Positions 44,079 through 52,073 of a stretch of DNA of 64,000 nt are shown piece by piece. A program made the translations under genes and the position numbers. This DNA comes from Changshengia sp963803165 (GTDB lineage: Bacteria > Chloroflexota > Dormibacteria > Aeolococcales > Aeolococcaceae): NCBI GenBank assembly GCA_963803165.1, contig CAWDLK010000008.1:1-64000 (forward strand). The letters run 5' to 3'. Under the pieces are notes generated by a model. That model did no database searches. It saw only the letters and a list, made by a program, of their open reading frames with translations, and was not told where the DNA came from. Position 1 is the stretch's first letter; each line of letters begins with the position of its first letter.

Positions 44079-45794
44079 ATGACCCAGAACGGACACTCCC
44101 GCCGCAGCGCCGTGATGCTCCACGGCCCCGACCGCGCCCCCGCCCGGGCGATGCTCCACGCCATCGGATTCAGCCGCGAGGACCTGGAGCGACCCATCAT
44201 CGGGGTCGGACACGCATGGATCGAGACCATGCCGTGCAACTGGAACCATCGGGCCCTGGCCGAGCAGGTGAAGGCCGGCATCCGCGCCGCCGGCGGGACC
44301 CCGATGGAGTTCAACACCATCGCGGTGAGCGACGGCGTCTCCATGGGGACCGAGGGGATGAAGGCGTCGCTGGTCTCGCGCGAGGTGATCGCCGACTCCA
44401 TCGAGGTGGTGACCCGCGGCCACAGCTTCGACGGCCTCGCCCTCATCGTCGGCTGCGACAAGACCATCCCGGCGGCGGCCATGGCCCTCTGCCGCATGGA
44501 CCTCCCCGGGCTCGTCCTCTACGGCGGCACCATCGCCCCGGGGCGGCTCCGCGACCGTGACGACCTCACCGTGCAGGACGTCTTCGAGGCCGTCGGCGCC
44601 TTCAACGCGGGGCGGATCGACGATCGGGAGCTGCGCGCGGTGGAGGAGGCGGCCTGCCCGGGCGCGGGTGCCTGCGGAGGTCAGTACACGGCCAACACCA
44701 TGAGCGGTGCGCTCGAGTTCCTCGGCCTCAGCCCCGCCGGGGCCAACGGCGTCCCCGCCGTCCACGCCGAGAAGGCCCGGGCCGCCGAGGCGGCCGGCCG
44801 GCTGGCGGTGCGGCTGGTCACCGAGGACGTCCGACCCCGTTCCATCGTGACCCGGGCGGCCCTGGAGAACGCCATCGCCTACTTCTCGGCCACCGGTGGG
44901 TCGACCAACGCGGTGCTGCACCTGCTCGCCATCGCCGCCGAGGCCGAGGTGGCCCTGGACATCGAGGACTTCCAGGCGATCTGCGCCCGCACCCCGATCC
45001 TCGCCGACCTCCGGCCCGGGGGACGCTTCGTCGCCACCGACATCCACCGCGCCGGCGGTCTGGCGGTGCTGATGCAGCGCCTGCTCAGCCTCGGGCTGCT
45101 CCACGGCGACGCCCGCAACGTGGAGGGGCGGACCCTCGCCGAGATCGCCGCCGCCGCCCACGAGACCCCGGGCCAGCAGGTGTTCCGGCCCGCCGACAAC
45201 CCGGTCCGCGCCCACGGCGGCATCGCCATCTTGCGTGGCAACCTGGCCGCCGGCGGCAGCGTCATCAAGCTGGCCGGACACGACAAGACCACCCACCGAG
45301 GTCCCGCCCGCGTCTTCGACTCCGAGAACCAGGCCTTTGCCGGGGTGCGCGAGGGGAGGGTGCAGGCCGGCGACGTGGTGGTCATCCGCTACGAGGGCCC
45401 GGTGGGCGGTCCGGGGATGCAGGAGATGCTCTCGGTCACCGGCGCGCTCGCCGGCGCCGGCCTCGACGACTTCGTGGCCCTGGTCACCGACGGCCGCTTC
45501 TCCGGCGCGACCCACGGTTTCATGGTCGCCCACGTGGTGCCGGAGGCCGCCCTCGGCGGTCCGCTGGCGGTGCTGCGCGATGGTGACATCGTGCGCATCG
45601 ACGTAGCCGCGCGGGAGCTCTCGGTCGAGCTGCCCGACGCGGAGATCGCCGAGCGGCTGCGCGCCTGGACGCCGCCCCAGCCCCGCTACCGCACCGGTGC
45701 CTTCGCCAAGTACGCCGCCATGGTCTCCTCGGCGAGCCAGGGCGCCGTCACCCGGCCGGCGGGCACCGAGGTGAGCGCACCGGCGCGGGTCTGA
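44079..45794 (+). CDS. ilvD: Dihydroxy-acid dehydratase
   Basis: A 571-residue iron-sulfur dehydratase, the third common step of valine and isoleucine synthesis. IGVGHAWIETMPCNWNHRALAEQVKAG, TIAVSDGVSMGTEGMKASLVSREVIADSIE, VGCDKTIPAAAMAL and CPGAGACGGQYTANTMSGALEFLG carry the cluster cysteines; GPVGGPGMQEMLSVTGAL and TDGRFSGATHGFMVAHVVPEAA complete the signature. It is divergent from the attenuated operon, with 156 nt between the two start codons. TATCCT lies 8 nt before the ATG at 44079 and no ribosome site is seen, so a leaderless transcript is possible. No leader peptide was found for ilvD. Confidence 0.95.
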   Translation: MTQNGHSRRSAVMLHGPDRAPARAMLHAIGFSREDLERPIIGVGHAWIETMPCNWNHRALAEQVKAGIRAAGGTPMEFNTIAVSDGVSMGTEGMKASLVSREVIADSIEVVTRGHSFDGLALIVGCDKTIPAAAMALCRMDLPGLVLYGGTIAPGRLRDRDDLTVQDVFEAVGAFNAGRIDDRELRAVEEAACPGAGACGGQYTANTMSGALEFLGLSPAGANGVPAVHAEKARAAEAAGRLAVRLVTEDVRPRSIVTRAALENAIAYFSATGGSTNAVLHLLAIAAEAEVALDIEDFQAICARTPILADLRPGGRFVATDIHRAGGLAVLMQRLLSLGLLHGDARNVEGRTLAEIAAAAHETPGQQVFRPADNPVRAHGGIAILRGNLAAGGSVIKLAGHDKTTHRGPARVFDSENQAFAGVREGRVQAGDVVVIRYEGPVGGPGMQEMLSVTGALAGAGLDDFVALVTDGRFSGATHGFMVAHVVPEAALGGPLAVLRDGDIVRIDVAARELSVELPDAEIAERLRAWTPPQPRYRTGAFAKYAAMVSSASQGAVTRPAGTEVSAPARV

Positions 45795-45917
45795 GCCCGG
45801 TCCGTCGGTCCGACGAGATCAGCCTTGGCCATAGGAGGATGCCCTCACTTCGCCTGAGGGATGTAAGCTCGAAGCCTGCAAGGGGTTGGCGGTGGCCGGG
45901 CCGCCCGGGATCGCCTG

Positions 45918-47162
45918 CTACTCGATTACGAACGGGCGCGCCGTCCAGTCCGTCCCACCGTCGGTTGTGGTCCAGATCGTCTGATCATCACCCACCCAGC
46001 GGCCGGTCATCGGGTCCTCGAAGCCGAGCCAGAGACTGGCGCCGACCGGCGCCGCGCTCAGGTTCAGCTGGTCGGTGGCGACGGCGGACCAGCTCTCGCC
46101 GCCGTTGCTGGAGATCCAGAGGGTGGTGGTGTCCGGGCCTCCCCCGCCCACCGAGGCGGAGCCGATCACCAGCGTGCCGGCGCCAGGTGTGGCGAGCAGA
46201 CCGACGTACGACCCGGGAACCGGGATCAGGGACCCCCAGGCGGAGCCCTCGTCGGAGGAGGTGAGCACCGCCCAACCCGGCGCCCCCTCGCAGAGAGCGG
46301 CGAGGTAGCCCATCGGCGTCACGGCGAAGGCGATCGTGCCCGCACGGTCGCCACCGGCGTCGGCACAGGGGTCGGAAAACTGCTGCCAGTTCTGGCCGCT
46401 GTTCAGAGAGCGGTACAGGGCGGCCTCCTGATCGCCGATGCCACCCCCCGCCGGGTTGCCGTAGATGGGCAGGTAGATGGTCTGGCTGCCCTGGAGGATG
46501 AGGGTGGCCGTGTCGAGGTCGCCCTGCTCGGGAATCTGGAGCAGCGTCCGCCAGGTGTCGGAGCCGGCCGGGGCCTCCTCCACGGTGCGATTACAGGGCC
46601 CGGGACAGCCCGTGTTGTTGTAGACGACGCGAAAGACGTCTCCACCCGTCGCCTCCAGGGTCTCGACCGGCGGGCTGACCAGCTCCTGCCAGCTTTCGCC
46701 GCCGTCCACGGTCATGAAGAGGGACGGACCGAAGAGGTAGCCGATCTTCGAGGTGGCGAAGCGGATATGGCTCACGCAGGCCTCCTGCTGGCAGTCGGCA
46801 GTCTGGGGCGGGTTGGGGCCGTAGAACGAAACGGACGGGCTGGGCAGACCCTGCCAGGTGAGGCCGCCGTCGGTGGTCTCCGCCACTGCCGGGCAGAGCT
46901 GGCCTGCGCAGGGAACCGCGGCCAGGGCCCACCCCATCGAGTTGGTGACCCAGGTGAGGTCGACCACGTACGGCCCGGCCGAGGCGGGAATGGGTGTCGG
47001 CGTCGCGACGTTCTTGCCCGGGGGAGGCGTCGAGGTGGGCGAGGCGCTCGGGGAGCTGACCAGGGCGCCCGACCGCGCCGGCGTGGAGGATGTCAACGGG
47101 TGGATCCCCGGCCCGCAGGCGGCCGTGATCATCGCGATGCCGACCAGCCATTGGAGCCTCAC
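45918..47162 (-). CDS. BNR-repeat lipoprotein, paralogue of 25601-26779
   Basis: A 414-residue lipoprotein starting at a GTG with GAGGG 6 nt upstream. The signal MRLQWLVGIAMITAAC ends in a lipobox-like TAAC, then a Ser/Thr/Pro linker. Propeller blades carry Asp-box-like turns: AETTDGGLTWQGL, MTVDGGESWQEL, RSLNSGQNWQQF, TSSDEGSAWGSL, ISSNGGESWSAV, TTTDGGTDWTA. Several cysteines (PCAGQLCP, CQQEAC, NTGCPGPCNR) may form disulfides. Blade architecture and the VSHIRFATSKIGYLFG segment parallel the other BNR lipoprotein. No catalytic residues of sialidases are seen. It is the first gene of an accessory stretch with interspersed repeats. Confidence 0.78.
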   Translation of the reverse strand: MRLQWLVGIAMITAACGPGIHPLTSSTPARSGALVSSPSASPTSTPPPGKNVATPTPIPASAGPYVVDLTWVTNSMGWALAAVPCAGQLCPAVAETTDGGLTWQGLPSPSVSFYGPNPPQTADCQQEACVSHIRFATSKIGYLFGPSLFMTVDGGESWQELVSPPVETLEATGGDVFRVVYNNTGCPGPCNRTVEEAPAGSDTWRTLLQIPEQGDLDTATLILQGSQTIYLPIYGNPAGGGIGDQEAALYRSLNSGQNWQQFSDPCADAGGDRAGTIAFAVTPMGYLAALCEGAPGWAVLTSSDEGSAWGSLIPVPGSYVGLLATPGAGTLVIGSASVGGGGPDTTTLWISSNGGESWSAVATDQLNLSAAPVGASLWLGFEDPMTGRWVGDDQTIWTTTDGGTDWTARPFVIE

Positions 47163-47225
47163 CCATCGCCCTCGAGAGCCCGGGACGAACGCAGCCCCTC
47201 ATCATGATCTACGTCCGTGGCGCTC

Positions 47226-47282
47226 CTCCGGTGACATGCCCCAACACTCACCCAGGCGAGGGTCCGCTTACCGTCACTGGAG
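47226..47282 (+). repeat. Interspersed hairpin repeat, copy A
   Basis: Arms CTCCGGTGAC (47226-47235) and GTCACTGGAG (47273-47282) pair through 10 bp with one G-T. The core reads CATGCCCCAACACTCACCC AGGCGAG, close to the family consensus. It lies between two divergent genes. Confidence 0.7.
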
Positions 47283-47414
47283 CAGACGCTGCGGATGGAC
47301 CAAACACCCAAGGAACTGGCGCCGGCCGAGGCTGGTCGAACATCTGAGCCGACTGAAGCGATTGAGCGGCCGAAAGCGAGCGGAACCGCTGGTGCCTGCT
47401 AGCGTCTCACCAGA

Positions 47415-48482
47415 GTGAAACCGCAAGCGACCACCGTCGCGGTGTTCGTCTTCTGTGTTGCAGTTGCTTTGTGCGGCTCCTCCCCGCTAGCCCTGCACGC
47501 GAGCCCACGGCCCCCAACCCCGTCGTCCAGCCCTTACCCAGGCGGGCTGAGCTCATCGGAGGCTGGCGGCCTGGGTGCTACCCCCAGCACAGAACTCGTC
47601 GCGGTCCTTGGGGACAGCGTCGAGGTTCTGTCTGCCTCGACGGGGGCGGTGCTGCACAGCGTCACCATCGCCCCGACGTTGGGAACCGCAATCGAGGCGC
47701 AGATCGCTGTCGACCCCGCGGGGGACACGATGTATGCGTCGACGGCAGTCGGGACGAGCTGCGCTTCGAACCTGGTGGTCGACGTCGACCTGCAGTCAGG
47801 GTCCGTGGGGGTCGTCGCGGAATTCGCGTCGGCGCCGACGATCAGCCCCGACGGGACCCAGCTCGCCTACATCACCTACTCGGGGCCCGCCTGCTCGGCG
47901 GACACGGTCACAGTCGAGGATCTCGCCTCAGGCGCGCGCCGCTCGTGGGACGTCATCACTACGGCCGCGGTCGCGAGTTGGGCGCCGCCGGAGCTGCTCA
48001 GCCTGGAGTGGGCGCCAGATGGCCGCCACCTTCTGCTGGGAAGCGTCTACGGGAACTTCAGTGGCGTCCAGATCCTCGACACCGACCAGGCGGTCGGACC
48101 CGCGAACCCTCGAGATGTCGGGCCGGCCAGCAGCGACGACCTACCCGGCGGCCGGTACAGCGATCCGGAGATGCGGCCCGACGGCGGAGTCGTCGCCCTC
48201 GAGCCGTACTTGTGGGCGGGGATCAGCGACCCGGACGTCACTGCTGGAACCGCTGTGGTGGTGCTCGATGCCATGACCGGGGACGTCACCTCCACCCTGC
48301 TCAGCCAGCCCAACCCTGATGCGGCAGTGGGCATCGACGCCCTGGCGATCGACCCGTCGGGGACCCAGGTGGCGCTGGTGGGCGGAACAGCGCAGCAGGC
48401 TGGTCTCTATCTGGTCACCTCCGGGGCGCTGCGGCTCGTGGTACCCGACGTCGTCGCCGCCGATTGGCTCCCCGGCGGCTGA
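47415..48482 (+). CDS. Secreted beta-propeller (WD40/TolB-like) protein
   Basis: A 355-residue exported protein starting at a GTG. The hydrophobic N-terminus (TTVAVFVFCVAVALCGSSPLAL) is a signal peptide, possibly with a lipidated Cys, followed by a Pro/Ser linker. The mature part has recurring blades: ELVAVLGDSVEVLSASTGAVLHSV, VAEFASAPTISPDGTQLAYITY, LSLEWAPDGRHLLLGSVYG, ALAIDPSGTQVALVGG. The SPDGTQLAY/APDGRHLLL motifs are those of TolB/WD40-like propellers that bind partners rather than catalyse. No enzyme motif is visible. It is flanked on both sides by copies of the intergenic repeat. Confidence 0.72.
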   Translation: MKPQATTVAVFVFCVAVALCGSSPLALHASPRPPTPSSSPYPGGLSSSEAGGLGATPSTELVAVLGDSVEVLSASTGAVLHSVTIAPTLGTAIEAQIAVDPAGDTMYASTAVGTSCASNLVVDVDLQSGSVGVVAEFASAPTISPDGTQLAYITYSGPACSADTVTVEDLASGARRSWDVITTAAVASWAPPELLSLEWAPDGRHLLLGSVYGNFSGVQILDTDQAVGPANPRDVGPASSDDLPGGRYSDPEMRPDGGVVALEPYLWAGISDPDVTAGTAVVVLDAMTGDVTSTLLSQPNPDAAVGIDALAIDPSGTQVALVGGTAQQAGLYLVTSGALRLVVPDVVAADWLPGG

Positions 48483-48514
48483 CAAGCGGTTGGCGGCCGT
48501 GGCACGGACCTAGC

Positions 48515-48572
48515 CTGAAAGGACATACCCCGACACTGGGTCGGCGGAGTGAGCTCTTACTCACACTTGAGC
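48515..48572 (+). repeat. Interspersed hairpin repeat, copy B
   Basis: Begins CCTGAAAGGACAT, then the core ACCCCGACACTGGGTCGGCG, a small internal hairpin GTGAG-CTCTTA-CTCAC, and ends ACTTGAG. Outer arms are degenerate (about half of the positions pair). Confidence 0.55.
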
Positions 48573-48633
48573 AGACCGCCCGAGCGAACCAATGGCGCCA
48601 CGACAGGGGATCTCATCCCGTTAAGCTGGCGGC

Positions 48634-49197
48634 ATGGTCAGGCGGGCCGGGGATGACCGTACCTGGCGCATCGGGACAGATGCCGAGGTCGCGTGGATCG
48701 CCAGCGGAACATCCATAGGCCGGACCATCACCGCCGCCATCCCGCCTACCTTCGAGGCCTACGCCACGGTGGTCTTCCCGCACGGCCGTGAAGAGTGGGG
48801 CAGGCATGATCGGGCGATCCTGGCCCTGCTCAGCGAGCAGTCGGCAGACCAGCCGTGGTGGCTTGGCTATCTCGACATCGGTGCCGACAACTTCGCCTTC
48901 CCCGACGCGCCGAAGGTGACCTTGTACCCGTCGTGGCAGTACGTGCTGGTCGAGGCGCTGCCGGCGCAGGCCGCTACGTGGCCCTGGCCCCGGAGTGGCC
49001 CGGGGTCGGGTTTCTTGCCCAACCTGATGTTCCCTGGCGACCGCTCCTGGCTCGTCAACACGCTGTGGGACGACGACTGGACGTGTATCGGCGGACCGGC
49101 CGAGCTCGTCAACAGATTCGCGTCCCACCCCGATCTGGAGGCGAGGCTGGTGGCCCTCGGCGAGGACGCCACACCACCAGGTCATCAGGCTCTGTGA
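48634..49197 (+). CDS. Conserved hypothetical protein
   Basis: A 187-residue soluble protein with no signal peptide. It is rich in Trp and acidic residues: WRIGTDAEVAWIASGTSIGRT, TFEAYATVVFPHG, PWWLGYLDIGADNFAFPDAP, VTLYPSWQYVLVEALPAQAA, WLVNTLWDDDWTCIGGPAELV. I recall similar uncharacterised proteins in Actinobacteria, but cannot name a domain. The layout (small acidic Trp-rich protein between repeats) would be compatible with an immunity-like or SUKH-type protein; this is only a guess. It has no good ribosome site. Confidence 0.65.
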   Translation: MVRRAGDDRTWRIGTDAEVAWIASGTSIGRTITAAIPPTFEAYATVVFPHGREEWGRHDRAILALLSEQSADQPWWLGYLDIGADNFAFPDAPKVTLYPSWQYVLVEALPAQAATWPWPRSGPGSGFLPNLMFPGDRSWLVNTLWDDDWTCIGGPAELVNRFASHPDLEARLVALGEDATPPGHQAL

Positions 49198-49207
49198 CGG
49201 GCGCCTC

Positions 49208-49256
49208 ATGTGTGATAGCCCAACACTGGGCCAGCGGAGAGTGTTGTCACTCACAT
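49208..49256 (+). repeat. Interspersed hairpin repeat, copy C
   Basis: Arms ATGTGTGA (49208-49215) and TCACTCACAT (49247-49256) pair with a 2-nt bulge; an inner stem CAACACT/AGTGTTG (7 bp) surrounds GGGCCAGCGGAG. It starts 11 nt after the preceding stop codon. Confidence 0.65.
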
Positions 49257-49364
49257 CCGAATCGCGGCCTGGCGCCGCTCATGGGCCAGAGTCAACATGT
49301 AACATCTACGAGCCCCGGTAGGTTCTCGCGAGGTACGGGAACTTCCGCTGCATAATCGAGTCGA

Positions 49365-49838
49365 ATGGAGATGTTCGGGCGCCGGATGGCCTGTGGCGGC
49401 ATGGCTGCGGTGCTGCTGGGGCTTGCCGGATGCTCCGGTCCGGGGCCAAACACAGCTCCGAGGGTCACCCATAGCCTCGGCTACCCGCGGGGGGTGAGCC
49501 TGCAGCCTGCCCAGGGAGCCGAACGAGTTGGCTGGGAGAACGCTCACCAGCTGGCGGTCGTGACCTACGGCAGCTCCGGCTGTCCCCTGCTTCCCGTGTC
49601 GGTGGGAGCGGCGGGCAACCTTGTGGTGATCATCGTGGGCGCGACGGTGTCTGCAGACAGCCCTTGCCTCGCCGACAATGCCGCCTCCACGAGCCTGGTC
49701 CCCGTGCCCAAGACGATCGACGTGAGCCAGCCGGTGGTCGTCGTGATCCATATCGCCCCCGGTGAGCCTGCCGTCTACCCCAGCTTGGGTGCGAATGAGC
49801 ACACCATGGTCACGCTCCCGCCTTTCGGGAGTCCTTAG
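49365..49838 (+). CDS. Small lipoprotein of unknown function
   Basis: A 157-residue lipoprotein. The signal MACGGMAAVLLGLAGC ends in a canonical lipobox (GLAGC). The mature part is beta-rich (QLAVVTYGSSGCPLLPVSV, NLVVIIVGATVSADSPC, PVVVVIHIA) with two cysteines placed to form a disulfide, resembling small secreted immunoglobulin-like modules, but no family is recognised. The ATG at 49365 or the one two codons later may start it. Repeats C and D flank it. Confidence 0.65.
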   Translation: MEMFGRRMACGGMAAVLLGLAGCSGPGPNTAPRVTHSLGYPRGVSLQPAQGAERVGWENAHQLAVVTYGSSGCPLLPVSVGAAGNLVVIIVGATVSADSPCLADNAASTSLVPVPKTIDVSQPVVVVIHIAPGEPAVYPSLGANEHTMVTLPPFGSP

Positions 49839-49860
49839 CCCACCCCTCCAAATGCCCGGG

Positions 49861-49920
49861 CCTCAAGGGACATTCCCCAACACTGGGCCAGGCGAGTGTG
49901 CTGTGTCTTGTCCCTTGAGG
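49861..49920 (+). repeat. Interspersed hairpin repeat, copy D (best-formed copy)
   Basis: Perfect 12-bp arms CCTCAAGGGACA (49861-49872) and TGTCCCTTGAGG (49909-49920). The core CCCCAACACTGGGCCAGGCG is the family consensus; an inner stem ACACT/AGTGT is possible. It lies between convergent genes, so it could also terminate transcription, though no T-tract follows. Confidence 0.8.
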
Positions 49921-50002
49921 TCGGCGTCCGGTACCCGGGGTAGGCAGCGGCCGAACCAGGTCTGTGCCCCGCACGGTTCCGGCGGGCTTCGTGAGATCGA
50001 GG

Positions 50003-51397
50003 TCAGACGGTCGCCGCCTGAAGCCGGCGCCGTCGCCAGATCACCAGCGCGATGAGAGCGACGACAATCACCACGAGCGGCACCAACCAGGCGACGATGG
50101 GAACGCCCCCCGCCGCAGATGAAGGAGGCGTGAAACTCAGGGTCAAAGTCATCAGCGCGTACGGTGGGCTCTGACCCTGGGGGCTGGCCGCCCAATAGGC
50201 AGCGTCCGCCGCCTTCACCTGCTCCAGCAGGGAACGTCCGGCGGCGGTGAGGGGCAGCGCCAGGGTGTGGCTCCCCGTGGTCATGTACGCTGCCTCGCCG
50301 GCGGCGACCTGGGTGCCCACCGGGACCGGCGTGGGGCTGGCCGCGGTGAGACGGGCGGCCGGCTGGCGGGTGACGTCGAGGGTTGAGTTGGGCGCGCCAC
50401 CCGGCAGGAAGGCGACGGCGCTGCCCGAGCCGGTGCCGCCGTCGAAGTCGAAGCCGCACCCTGAGGCGGCATCCAGACGTGGTGTCCCCGGACTGTCACC
50501 TGGGTAGAAGCCGATGGCGCTGCCATTGCCGCCGCCGCCCTCGAAGGCCACAACGCAGGGGTCGGAGCAGCTGAAGGCCGGTGCCGAGCCGGCGGGGTAG
50601 CCCGTGGCCCCCGGGCCGTCGAGCAGTGTGATCCGAGGGGTGTCGGGGCGGAACGCGATGGCGCTGCCATTGCCGCCGCTGCCATCGAAGGCCAGCACCC
50701 CGCTCAGCGTTCCCGGCTGGCCGACGTCCAGGGTCACCGTGGCCTGACCGGCGCTCAGCAGGTCGGTGGCGCTGCTCTGGAAGTTCTGGATGGTGTCCTG
50801 GATCGTCCCGCTCTGCTCCTTGTAGCAGCCCTCCAGGAACCATGCGGGGGCGCTGGGGTCGGGGGTCGGCAGTGCCACGGACGAGGACGGGCCGCCGGGT
50901 GTGGGGGTGGCCGAGGTCACCAGGGTGAGTCCCGTGCCGGCCAGGGTAAGCGTATCCGCGATGCCGGGGAAGGTGGTCCCGTTCGGTGTGATGTTGGTAT
51001 GGGTCCCCGCGAAATGGGAGCCGCTGCCGGTGAGGTCCCAATCGGTGTCGAAGGAGCCGTTGCCACTCGCCTGGGCGGCGCTCGAGACCAACTGCAGCTG
51101 ATCGGCTCCGGCCTGCACCACCGAGAGCGATTGCGTGTAGCCGTTCGGAAGCGTGATGACCAGGAGCGCCCCCGAAGGACCGGCGGTGAGGGCGACGGAC
51201 ACGGTCCTGCTGACTCCTGGCGACTCTGTCCAGGTGGCTCCGGACTGGTCCAGGTGGAGCTCGGCCAGGGGCACCGGGGTTTCCGGCCCGGGGGTCTGGG
51301 CCGCAGCCGGCTGGCCCAGCGCCGCCGCCCCGAGGAGAAGAGCCACCCCGACCGGGCCGACCTTGAGGAGCCGGCGCGCCCATTCCCCAACTCTCAT
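50003..51397 (-). CDS. Secreted, C-terminally membrane-anchored protein with three GGNGSAI repeats
   Basis: A 464-residue protein. The signal peptide (RLLKVGPVGVALLLGAAALGQPAAAQ) ends near residue 34. A beta-rich region follows (TVSVALTAGPSGALLVITLPNGYTQSL, GSFDTDWDLTGSGSHFAGTH). Then three copies of a 35-45-residue unit: FDGSGGNGSAIAFRPDTP, FEGGGGNGSAIGFYPGDSPG, FDGGTGSGSAVAFLPGGAP. One helix and a basic tail (AWLVPLVVIVVALIALVIWRRRRLQAATV, written in two parts: hydrophobic core then WRRRRLQ) anchor it. No known family. The ATG at 51397 starts the signal peptide; the longer open frame upstream is not coding. Confidence 0.72.
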   Translation of the reverse strand: MRVGEWARRLLKVGPVGVALLLGAAALGQPAAAQTPGPETPVPLAELHLDQSGATWTESPGVSRTVSVALTAGPSGALLVITLPNGYTQSLSVVQAGADQLQLVSSAAQASGNGSFDTDWDLTGSGSHFAGTHTNITPNGTTFPGIADTLTLAGTGLTLVTSATPTPGGPSSSVALPTPDPSAPAWFLEGCYKEQSGTIQDTIQNFQSSATDLLSAGQATVTLDVGQPGTLSGVLAFDGSGGNGSAIAFRPDTPRITLLDGPGATGYPAGSAPAFSCSDPCVVAFEGGGGNGSAIGFYPGDSPGTPRLDAASGCGFDFDGGTGSGSAVAFLPGGAPNSTLDVTRQPAARLTAASPTPVPVGTQVAAGEAAYMTTGSHTLALPLTAAGRSLLEQVKAADAAYWAASPQGQSPPYALMTLTLSFTPPSSAAGGVPIVAWLVPLVVIVVALIALVIWRRRRLQAATV

Positions 51398-51538
51398 GCC
51401 ATCAGCATGACGGCGGCTCTCCGGGTGAGCAAGCCTGCGGACACGCTCGCTTTCGCTGGTGCCCTCCTCACCTGAGCCCGCGGCCACCTCACCCCCCCTG
51501 ATCCGCAGCCTCGTGCCCGGCGTCTGGAGGGAGGCGGC

Positions 51539-51590
51539 CCTCAAGCGACATTCGCCATTTCTGGGCCAGCCCAGGGTACTGTTACTGCCA
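51539..51590 (+). repeat. Interspersed hairpin repeat, copy E (degenerate)
   Basis: Starts CCTCAAGCGACATTCGCC, then CTGGGCCAGCCCAG, a 5-bp inner hairpin. The outer 3' arm is not recognisable. It lies upstream of the small membrane protein gene. Confidence 0.5.
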
Positions 51591-51651
51591 CTGCAGCAAA
51601 GCGCTCAACCCGGTCAGCCGGCGCGTCGACTTAGCCGATAATCTGCCCGAC

Positions 51652-51993
51652 GTGAACCCCGTCGAGGCCTGGCGCCGCGCTCACAACACTCTCCGGACAG
51701 ACCGGTCCGGCGAGCCCATCCCCATGTTCCGCAACTACGCGCTTCACTATGCCTACACGGGTACCGGATTCATCCTTGCTGGACTTGTGCTACTGCTCCT
51801 CCTTCAGGTTGCAGGATTCGGCCTCATCTTATTCGGGCTGATCGGTTACGTCTTTTGCGATACTACTACTACTACTACTACAACTTCGTCGCACCCCGAT
51901 GGCGGTAGTGCCGCCCTCAGCTACCGGCGGGCCTCGGCCTCGCCTCAAGGGTCATTCCCCAACGCTGGGCCACGCCAGGATGCAGTCGTCTGA
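51652..51993 (+). CDS. Small two-helix membrane protein, possibly frameshifted at a TAC microsatellite
   Basis: From a GTG at 51652 the ORF encodes a charged N-terminus (PVEAWRRAHNTLRTDRSGEPIP), then two hydrophobic segments (FILAGLVLLLLLQVAGFG and LILFGLIGYVF). After CD, it reads eight Thr from seven TAC repeats (51861-51881) and runs into repeat copy F. In the neighbouring frame the same tract gives seven Tyr, then NFVAPRWR and a TAG at 51906, well before the repeat. One missing base just before the tract would restore this tidier ending. No family is recognised. Confidence 0.5.
   Translation: MNPVEAWRRAHNTLRTDRSGEPIPMFRNYALHYAYTGTGFILAGLVLLLLLQVAGFGLILFGLIGYVFCDTTTTTTTTSSHPDGGSAALSYRRASASPQGSFPNAGPRQDAVV
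51861..51881 (+). repeat. Trinucleotide microsatellite (TAC)7
   Basis: Seven perfect tandem TAC units near the end of a membrane protein gene; Thr codons in the open frame, Tyr codons one frame over. Confidence 0.85.
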
Positions 51994-52008
51994 CGCCCTA
52001 CCCTCGAG
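51943..52008 (+). repeat. Interspersed hairpin repeat, copy F
   Basis: CTCAAGGGT (51944-51952) faces ACCCTCGAG (52000-52008), complementary at 8 of 9 positions. The core CATTCCCCAACGCTGGGCC and an inner CTGG/CCAG stem match the family. It overlaps the 3' end of the open frame at 51652. Confidence 0.65.
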
Positions 52009-52073
52009 CGCGAAGGTCCATGCGGTTGCGCAGGAGGCGTGGTGGAGCCTGGCATCCCGGCATCCGTTCCAGG

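Noticed and set aside
45842..45860. CCCTCA/TGAGGG hairpin as ilvD terminator
   Set aside because: Only 6 bp with a 7-nt loop and no T-tract; too weak to list as a feature, although the position is suitable.
47226..52008. Intergenic repeats as integron attC sites between gene cassettes
   Set aside because: CCCAAC resembles the RYYYAAC end of attC, but the matching GTTRRRY at the other end is absent, genes are on both strands, and no integrase is in the window.
47226..52008. The same repeats as a CRISPR array
   Set aside because: Spacing is hundreds of bases and filled with genes; copies diverge in their arms and there are no cas genes.
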